This document shows positions 57,300-64,000 of a DNA stretch of 64,000 nt, piece by piece. The translations under genes and the position numbers were made by a program. Position 1 is the stretch's first letter; every line of letters starts with the position of its first letter. The notes beneath the pieces were generated by a model. That model saw nothing but the letters and a program-made list of their open reading frames with translations. It ran no database searches and had not been told where the DNA came from. The stretch lies in contig NC_065407.1 in NCBI RefSeq assembly GCF_024362695.1, forward strand, positions 9,362,001 to 9,426,000. The letters run 5' to 3'. The stretch is from Pectinophora gossypiella. Its lineage: Eukaryota > Arthropoda > Insecta > Lepidoptera > Gelechiidae.

Positions 57300-57478
57300 G
57301 ACGTGCCTTCTGAAGCACGGATTATTTTACATACCGGGTGACCGGCCTGTAATGTCCTAACTAAACCAGAGATCACAGAGTGACTATTTTGTTATATGTT
57401 CGGAATTCGAACCCGGGACCTCCGGATCATGAGCCCAACGCTGAACCACAACGGACCACAGAGGCCTTTAATATTTAA
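57300..57478 (-). mobile_element. tRNA-derived SINE with shared core, 5' two-thirds
   Basis: Reverse core ACGTGCCTTCTGAAGCACGG, then CGGCCTGTAATGTCC, reverse B box ATTCGAACCCGGGACC (57408 region) and a reverse A-box region CGCTGAACCACAACGGACC. Confidence 0.65.
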
Positions 57479-57787
57479 ATAGCTCAAGTAAAAATATTCT
57501 GCACTTTCATGAGCCGGTAATCGATGTAGGTACAGTCATTAATCTTTCACTAAGAAGAGAGCTCTACATCTCTTACCAGTCGATTCGTAGGTACGTATGT
57601 TTACAGTAAGATTAATGTAGTCAAGAAAAGCAAATGATTTTATATGTAGGTCGTTCTATGCCGAAAAATATATATTTTATATTTAATACAGATACTTACT
57701 AGTTATTATCCCTGGCATACATTCTGTTTATCGTGATCGAGTAATTAATATAGTTCATCAATGGCGCTGATTCCAGTACACACCAAC

Positions 57788-57900
57788 TAATTCAAATTCA
57801 AATTCAAAAATATCTTTATTCAGTAGGCAACATAGTTACACTTTGAATCGTCAATTTTTACATACCGAACGTCTCATCCGCCTAAAACTACTGCAGAAGT
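57788..57900 (-). repeat. Retroposon 3' end with (TTTGAA)n tail
   Basis: TTCAAATTCAAATTCAAAAA, TTACACTTTGAATCGTCA and CTCATCCGCCTAAAACTACT: the reverse of the copy at 52735. Confidence 0.6.
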
Positions 57901-58350
57901 ACTAATTATTAATTTGAAGTTACACATATTTAAAATAAAATAAAATATACCTGTCATTTTCTTACCCGTTGAAAAAGAAAGGGACAGGCAATCGACAGGC
58001 ATAACATTTCTGGAACACGCGTCATTTATAGGGAGAAATTTAAAAAGCCCTTCTAAAATTGTATATTAGCCAATAACCCGACAGAATTAAGTTGACAAAA
58101 CATCAAACGGGTTGCATTAAGAGCGAGGAGCCTATTTGGTTCGCCCGGGTTATTCAATCATTTTAAAGTTGTCAATTTTCCGTCCCTTTCCTTTTCGGCG
58201 TATACGAAAAAGACAGGTATAACTTATGTGTGTGCAAGAATCGCGGCCATTGAATTATATTATTTATCAGCACGCCAATTTATGAAAAACGTGAAAACAA
58301 GTTCGTCGACTTATCTTCTAAGAAAGAACTTGAAGTAGAACAAAATGGAC

Positions 58351-58601
58351 ACTCTCCGCCCCGCACCAATGCGTATCGGTGGCGAGCTAGATTAAAACCT
58401 CACCCCCTCGCTGGGCCTCACTTCACTCACACCCCGGACACCTCAAACAAACAACCTTGTTTTAAACAGACATTACACATCGACATTGTCGTACACGCGC
58501 TTCTGAGTGTGTGACGTCTGACGCCATACGATTCTAGAGGAAACTATGTTCGAGGGGGGGTGAGACAAACCTAGCTCATACGCTGGTGGGGAGCGGAGAG
58601 T
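58351..58601 (-). mobile_element. 251-bp MITE with imperfect terminal inverted repeats
   Basis: Left ACTCTCCGCCCCGCACCA...GAGCTAG and right CTAGCTCATACGCTGGTGGG...GGAGAGT are inverted copies with a small indel. Internal blocks (AAACAAACAACCTTGTTTTA, GTGTGTGACGTCTGACGCCA) recur at 24066 and 62118. Confidence 0.65.
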
Positions 58602-59707
58602 TGCCGTTCTATAGATACGCCGTTATATATTTACTTACACTACTATGCTATTCACACTAATGTCACTTGATACACTAATGTGCCAAGTACAAGCCAGACA
58701 CTAAAATACAAAACCCAATTCTTATTGCGCCCTTACTACAGCGCATGTGCGATTAAGACAGACGACTTACGGCCATGGAGACTAAAGCTAGAGTAGGAAT
58801 TATTTATAAATGCACTGGGACGAATTAACGTACAAACCAAATCAATTTATTTGCGAAAACACATAAAATACATAAAGGTGGTACATACATTACATAACAC
58901 ACATCACATAACAAAGTTGTGATGTGTTCGGCCTGCATGCAGGCGTACCAATATTAAAAAAAGAAATGGTACATTGAAAAGAAGATTATTGAAAATTATA
59001 CTTACTTATTACAAAATTAAATTATTTTTATGTTTAAAATATTCCTTGAAATTATAATAACATTTTGTTTTTAAGCCATTTCGTTAGGTTAGGTTAGGTT
59101 TTAAACTTGTTTCCAGACAGTATTTTTAACAGTTTCAGTGGCAGTCAGTTTATTTTTATATTTTTTTTTTTTTACAAAATTTGCATTTTGTTGCAAAAAC
59201 TTTCGTTTTCACTTATTAATGAATATATTGAGTTCCAGTCGAATCGTGACCATTTTGAAACTAACAAGGTTTGTTACGAAATCTGATTAAACTTAATGGT
59301 ATATTTTTAATTGATATTGTAAACACAATGTTTTAGAATAGCAATCGAAATGCCTTTCCAATCCCCATTGCTCAGTAAATTCCTTTGTAATGTTAGTGCG
59401 GTTTCAGTTTTATTAGTACGAACATAAGCACACTTTTGGGTGAATGGTAATTAAAACGAAATGGTTAACGAGCGAACTTACTCAACGTAATTCTGACAAT
59501 AGTTTTAATGCTCACATTAATTTTACACGTAAACTTGCCTTTGAGCGCATTTTCACACAGTATCATTTTAGAGAAGACAAATATATACCTCTATGTTTGT
59601 ATAAGTAAGATAATTGTTTTTCTATTTAAGTATTATTTCCTCCACCAAACCAAAGTAGAGTATAGCATGAGTAAGGCATGCTCCATATATACTCCATTAA
59701 TGTTGAC
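58602..59707. other. Unassigned apart from the TTAGG tract
   Basis: AT-rich with T-runs at 59155-59175. Confidence 0.45.
59085..59101 (+). repeat. Three-unit interstitial TTAGG tract
   Basis: TTAGGTTAGGTTAGGTT in AT-rich DNA. TTAGG is the insect telomeric unit; three units is too short to indicate a telomere. Confidence 0.8.
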
Positions 59708-59815
59708 TACCATAGATACATAAACTGACGACCGACATCGCTAATGGAGTGAGCAGAGCCATAAGTAATCACAGACATCTTGTAGCCACTGTTGATACGC
59801 AGTCCTAGGATTACC
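59708..59815 (-). repeat. (TATG)n-tailed repeat, second family, partial
   Basis: Matches 63685-63855 over AGCCATAAGTAATC and CCACTGTTGATACG; the distal half is lost. Confidence 0.5.
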
Positions 59816-60565
59816 AGAAACCAGACTACACCAGATGATTGACTAGGTACCGGTAAGTTAGGTAACCCTGTTGATGACTTTTAAAACACGATAAAGTATT
59901 TAATTTGCAAATTTTCAGTTACAATATTTTCTTTTCAGAAAACCCTTCGCAATATTATTATGCAATTTTTCGTATAACAGACGTACAACTAGAGCTACAG
60001 TCGTAGGCTACCGAAAGCTTATAATTAAAGAACGCTGTAAAAAACAAAACACGAACACAATACATGTAGTTCGGTAGAGAGGAACGTGTATAATAAAAAT
60101 AATAAGTACGTCTATAATTTCTTTGAGCACACAAAGTCGAATCCAAAACCTGTTTAACTTACATTTATTTAAACTCATATTTTAAGCTCTTTTTAAAAAA
60201 ATATTTTAAAGCAAATTTCCATTTTAAATGACTGGCAATTTACTGGAGTAATTTCTGTATGAACTTTAATAGTTCTAGAATAGTTTTTCTTACAATTGCG
60301 TGGAACTGAAAACCGAGTTCCAACCGTGACATGCCAAATGTAAGTTTCAGTTGTACATTTTATCATAGTTGGAAACTAGTTTTGTGTGAATAAAGTTACT
60401 GAGACTATTTTCATGATTAATCATGCTGTTTCAGCGGTAATAATTGGCTTTTTGCAAGTAAGTACATTGTTAATAAACTACTTTCTTTTATTCTTTCTTT
60501 TATTTCTATTCAGATCAAAACGGTTCAAACGGAAAAAAACACTTTCAACTTGATGTATCAAGAAT

Positions 60566-60655
60566 CAGGGGCCTTTGGTGGCCAATAGTAACCTTGATAC
60601 CAGGGTTGATGAGTTGTAAAGATCATTATCGCTAATCCACTGTCACAAGATTAAC
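60566..60655 (+). mobile_element. Core-containing SINE, 3' fragment
   Basis: TCAGGGGCCTTTGGTGGCC, CCAGGGTTGATGAG and ATCCACTGTCACAAG. Confidence 0.45.
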
Positions 60656-60837
60656 CTGAAATAGTAGACCACGAGTTTCACAGAAACCCCACTACGCTTT
60701 CTTCATCGAATTCTCTTTGTAAGCATATACCTTTTAGTAAACTTGTAACTATACCTATACTATTCGCATTTATTTAGTGCAAATATCGTTAAATATGTTT
60801 TGGAAATCAGGTACTTACGTGCATAAGCTTCATCACC

Positions 60838-60893
60838 ATCGTTAATTTAAAAGCCACGATCTTGTCGGCGTAGCATTCTCCATGCTACATCTT
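60838..60893 (-). mobile_element. LINE C-terminal fragment, very short
   Basis: DNA matching the last 18 or so codons and the end of the family at 61028, in the same orientation and less than 150 bp away. Possibly a tandem or nested copy. Confidence 0.5.
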
Positions 60894-61027
60894 AGGAAAA
60901 AATAGGGCAATGGTTTCCCTCTTGCCACTTACCTCTTGTGCTTATTATTGATACAATACTTGACACCAAGTTTCTTGTCCATTTTATATAATGAATTTAT
61001 GGATATAAATGTTACGTCGTCACTAAT

Positions 61028-61220
61028 TTAAGAGCCACGCTAATGTCGGAATAGCATTCTCCATTCTTGTCTATCAAAGGCCAATTCCTTTACTTTCTTA
61101 TACGACACTACGTTCACCTTCTCTTTAATCTGTTCCATGTAAGCTCTTCTTGGTCTTCCCCTTCCTCTCTTTCTTTGTAAGCTACAAGTGATGTTGATCC
61201 TTCTGTGATGTTTTATACGG
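61028..61220 (-). mobile_element. LINE C-terminal fragment (EKVNVVSYKKVKELAFDRQEW type)
   Basis: The minus strand encodes RKRGRGRPRRAYMEQIKEK followed by VNVVSYKKVKELAFDRQEWR, with a premature TAG just before the expected RGS end and TAA at 61030. At least four fragments of this LINE end occur in the window. Confidence 0.7.
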
Positions 61221-61883
61221 TCATTGGTCTAACAATCCAAGCAAGAGAAGAAGAACCGACTAGACATTTTTGTGGTGCGAAGTGCAAAGATTAGACGGTT
61301 TTCTTTTTATCGCGTACAAAACACTTCGTATTATACATTACAACGAATGACACAAGGACATAGAAATGCTATTGAACTCATAATTCAATCTGACAAAATT
61401 GAGCCAGAGCCTGTATAACAACTGCTTACCAATGCATGGAGGCTGCAAAATTACTTCGCGTGATCGAAATTCCAAATTCCACCCAGCATAAGCCCCGGAT
61501 AAAAAAGGCTAGAGATATTTGTTGCTTCAAATAACGGAATTTTAATATACGAGCCACTTCCCAGTGGCTTTGTGCTTGAAACATTTATGACATTATTATA
61601 GGACGTGTTCTTTATAATACAAATGCAAACAATTCGAGTCATTTTGCATAATCTCGCCAAATTGGATTGGTACCGTGCAGGTGTAGAGTTTATTTAGCGT
61701 GTGGAATTCGGGATTGCGTCGACTTCTGTATTCTGTTTTATTTTCAATCAAAAAACCGAACGAAGCATTTAGAAGCTCTTCTTCTGTCATAACTAAAATT
61801 CGCATGTGTAAATAATTTTATTTTTTTGGAAAGCACGAGTGGAGTTTACTTGTCGCATTTTTGCCAAGGGTACATTAGACAAT
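61221..61883. other. Unassigned sequence
   Basis: Two overlapping 69-codon minus-strand frames (61660 and 61805) have no start or splice context that decides between them. Confidence 0.4.
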
Positions 61884-61943
61884 CATCATCATATGATATC
61901 AGCCCATTAACGTCCCCACTGCTGGGGCAAGGGCCTTCCCCAC
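61884..61943 (-). mobile_element. 3'-end fragment of the tRNA/5S-like SINE
   Basis: ATCATCATATGATATCAGCC and GTCCCCACTGCTGGGGCAAG match the tail region of the element at 22867; the rest is missing (5' truncation). Confidence 0.6.
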
Positions 61944-62117
61944 AATACATTAGAAAATATAAGTTTGTAATACACACAATTTCTTTGATCTCTTCGATGA
62001 TATACCCAGGTACAGGCCAGTTCATATTTTTTAACCTGCGGCTAATATTTTTACCATTGCAATGAAGATTCACTTAATATCGAGTTCGTTTACATTTACT
62101 AATGTCATAGAATAAGG

Positions 62118-62302
62118 AATAATCCGCTCCCCACCAGCGTCTCAGCTAGGTTTACCTCATCCCCCCTCGAACATAGTTAAGACTTGAATCATTATGGAGT
62201 CACACGTCACACACACAGATGGGCGTGTATGAAACGTCAGTGTGTGCTGTCTGTGTAAAACGAGGTTGTTTGTATAAAGTGTCCGGGTGTACTAATATTA
62301 AA
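62118..62302 (+). mobile_element. Partial copy of the 251-bp MITE
   Basis: CCGCTCCCCACCAGCGTCTC, CCCCCTCGAACATAGTTAAG and AAAACGAGGTTGTTTGTATA match 58351-58601 in inverted orientation; the distal end is missing. Confidence 0.6.
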
Positions 62303-62791
62303 ATTGCTTAACCCTCACGAATGTGAATAAAGAGAGCCGTAACAGAGATGATTCAACTAACGCAGCAAAAGCACTCAAATTGCAGCAAAAGAAAAAAATC
62401 CGAGTAACCGTATCATACGATGTTAAAGCAGAGCAAACGTAAGGAAATACAAAAGGCAAATGACCTGCTCTAACGACGAGCGGCGAATATTGGAAAAGTT
62501 CTAGATGCTTCTAGCAAATTGTGGCTCGTGGTCGTGTTATTGCATTACAGTGCATACATTCCTATAATCAGACGTATGAGAATATCGTCGGAAAGAGGTT
62601 CATTGAATTAACTGGCGCCGGCGGATCTGCTCGGGATGAGACGTGTAGTTTCAAACTCTATTTTCAACAAACTGATTTAAAAAATATTATTAAACCATAA
62701 TGTGGAATATAAATCTAAATAGGTACTTTAAGTAGATTTATTATTTAGTCGACTGATTGTATTCTATGATATCGTCACTGGAAAGGCAAAA

Positions 62792-63270
62792 TTACGTAAG
62801 CGCCAAAATAGGTATTTTGGGTTTTTTATATATTCGGAATCAGCGTTTCATTCTGCGTCGATCTGTCTGGGTAGCATTGCGATACGAGCACTTTTTTGGC
62901 GCTTACGTAAATTTGAAAATAGTTGACTTTTTTCAATTCCAGTTTCTTAAACGACAAGATTTTGGTGTTTTTTTCGTGACTGGTGTATAAGTAATATTGT
63001 GGTCCTATATAATAACTACATATTAACTTTAAGTAAATTTGGCATTCTATAGTTTGAAAAGTATAATTTTATTAGTAATTTTGGACTACTGAAAATAAAA
63101 AATAGACTATGTATAAGTCATTTTTACTTACAGCTTTTAAAATAAGTAAGGCGTATAAGAAAAAAATGTCTTAGCATGTTTATGCAGTGAATGGCGTATA
63201 AGTAATTTTGACTTACAGTATTTAGAATAAGTAAGGCGTGTACGTAAATTTGCCTTCGCATTTTTATGCT
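62792..63270. repeat. Inverted and direct repeats built on GCGCTTACGTAA
   Basis: TTACGTAAGCGCCAAAA (62792-62808) is perfectly inverted at 62894-62910. Downstream, about 84-bp direct units begin TTACAG...AATAAGTAAGGCGT (63128-63152 and 63212-63240) with variants GCGTATAAGTAATTTTG and GCGTGTACGTAAATTTG. No coding. Confidence 0.55.
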
Positions 63271-63361
63271 GTTATTAAGCAAGTTTGTGGGCTAGCAGTA
63301 AGTTTCCCAGGAAGTTATTTTTTAACAATAGATCTAAAAGTAAAACTATTTTAGAATTGAT

Positions 63362-63625
63362 TTTATAATTTATTAGCGACCCGGCTTCGCTCGGATGCAA
63401 TGCTGAGGAAAAATGAAATTATTTACGACATCACAAAAAAACAAAAATAACAGTATTTCTACACTATTTATTGGATGTTATTATACATACCTATAAACTT
63501 TCCTCTTGAATCACTCTATCTACTAAAGAAAATTGCATCAAAATCCGTTGCGCAATTTTAAAGATTTAAGCGTACATAGGGATATAGGGACAGAAAAAGC
63601 GACTTTGTTATACTTTTTAAGTTCT
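63362..63625 (+). repeat. Interspersed repeat (CGACCCGGCTTCGCTCGG type)
   Basis: CGACCCGGCTTCGCTCGGAT, ATCAAAATCCGTTGCGCA, AGCGTACATAGGGATATAGG and AAAGCGACTTTGTTATACTT are in the order familiar from common lepidopteran repeats. Class not assigned. Confidence 0.55.
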
Positions 63626-63684
63626 GTCGTTTGCATATTTAGCGCCAATTTTGAATTGAGAACTCAAAATTCAAATTTGTTGGA

Positions 63685-63855
63685 ATTTCGAACATACATA
63701 CATACATACATAAACTCACGCCCGTAATCCCTAATGGGGTGGGCAGAGCCACAAGTAATCAAAGACAACTTGCAGCCACTGTTGATACGATGTCGTAAGC
63801 TGCATAGGATGAACCTTATGGTGATAAGGGATCAGCCTATCGCCCATAACATTAG
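63685..63855 (-). repeat. (TATG)n-tailed repeat, second family
   Basis: Four CATA units, then AAACTCACGCCCGTAATCCC, AGCCACAAGTAATC and GGGATCAGCCTATCGCCC. Two more copies are at 52478 and 59708. The end resembles a LINE 3' UTR; no coding was recognised. Confidence 0.55.
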
Positions 63856-64000
63856 TCCAACAGTCCATTAGTTGTGTTAGGAATTTCGAATATCAAAACA
63901 ATTGAAAGCATTAGGATTAATGCAATTGTTTAGTCACAGCGTTGGTTTGAATCTGTCAGGTCACGTCCGAAAATGAATCTTACAAAGAAAAATTTTCTAT

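Noticed and set aside
59085..59101. Telomere end
   Set aside because: Three units only, surrounded by ordinary sequence on both sides.
62495..62520. Heat-shock element (GTTCTAGATGCTTCTAGC)
   Set aside because: Spacing of the TTC/GAA units is irregular and there is no gene nearby with supporting evidence.

Overview
The window looks like moth (Lepidoptera) nuclear DNA. It is AT-rich and dominated by short interspersed repeats: SINE heads with RNA polymerase III boxes, LINE 3' ends with (TATG)n, (GAT)n or (TTTGAA)n tails, and hairpin-forming MITEs. There is also a three-unit TTAGG tract, the insect telomeric repeat. I see no operons, bacterial signals, CRISPR arrays, rRNA genes or convincing functional tRNA genes. 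No long conserved host gene is visible, so most of the window is intergenic or intronic. Confidence in host gene models is modest because exons are short and I could not search databases.

The best host-gene evidence lies between 34 and 38.6 kb. Two intact, ATG-initiated, single-exon genes at 36256-36498 and 38357-38584 (+) are paralogues about 2.1 kb apart. Each encodes a 75-80 residue protein with an acidic N-terminal part, a shared lysine-rich linker and one C-terminal membrane helix; homology extends into both flanks. On the opposite strand at 34741-33963, two open blocks joined by a phase-compatible GT-AG intron would encode another small single-pass membrane protein, possibly frameshifted near its end. 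Weaker exon candidates are at 32673-32887 (+), 52169-52422 (+), 55566-55922 (-) and 37943-38039 (-).

The clearest mobile element is a DD34E Tc1-like transposon at 40012-41646. It has 27-bp perfect inverted repeats, a TA duplication and a full-length transposase reading frame broken by one TAG codon. Fragments of several non-LTR retrotransposons are recognisable by protein (5428, 15248, 18143, 35865, 39703, 48791, 61028).

Layout: 0-5 kb holds an inverted pair of SINEs and a double-hairpin MITE. 5-9 kb holds a SINE with target-site duplications and two MITEs. 9.3-10.2 kb is a three-unit GC-rich tandem array, followed by a SINE nested in a MITE. 11-24 kb is mixed SINE and LINE debris, a 190-bp direct duplication, a near-perfect palindromic MITE and a tRNA/5S-like chimeric SINE. 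24-28.6 kb holds a GT/GCGT microsatellite inside a MITE, a triple 210-bp tandem repeat and a long composite repeat. 28.6-34 kb is repeat fragments plus an exon candidate. 34-39 kb is the small membrane-protein cluster. 39.7-41.65 kb is a LINE end and the Tc1 element. 42-64 kb is again repeats, including a 150-bp hairpin at 43.4 kb, a complete chimeric SINE at 50.2 kb and two inverted copies of one MITE at 58.4 and 62.1 kb.
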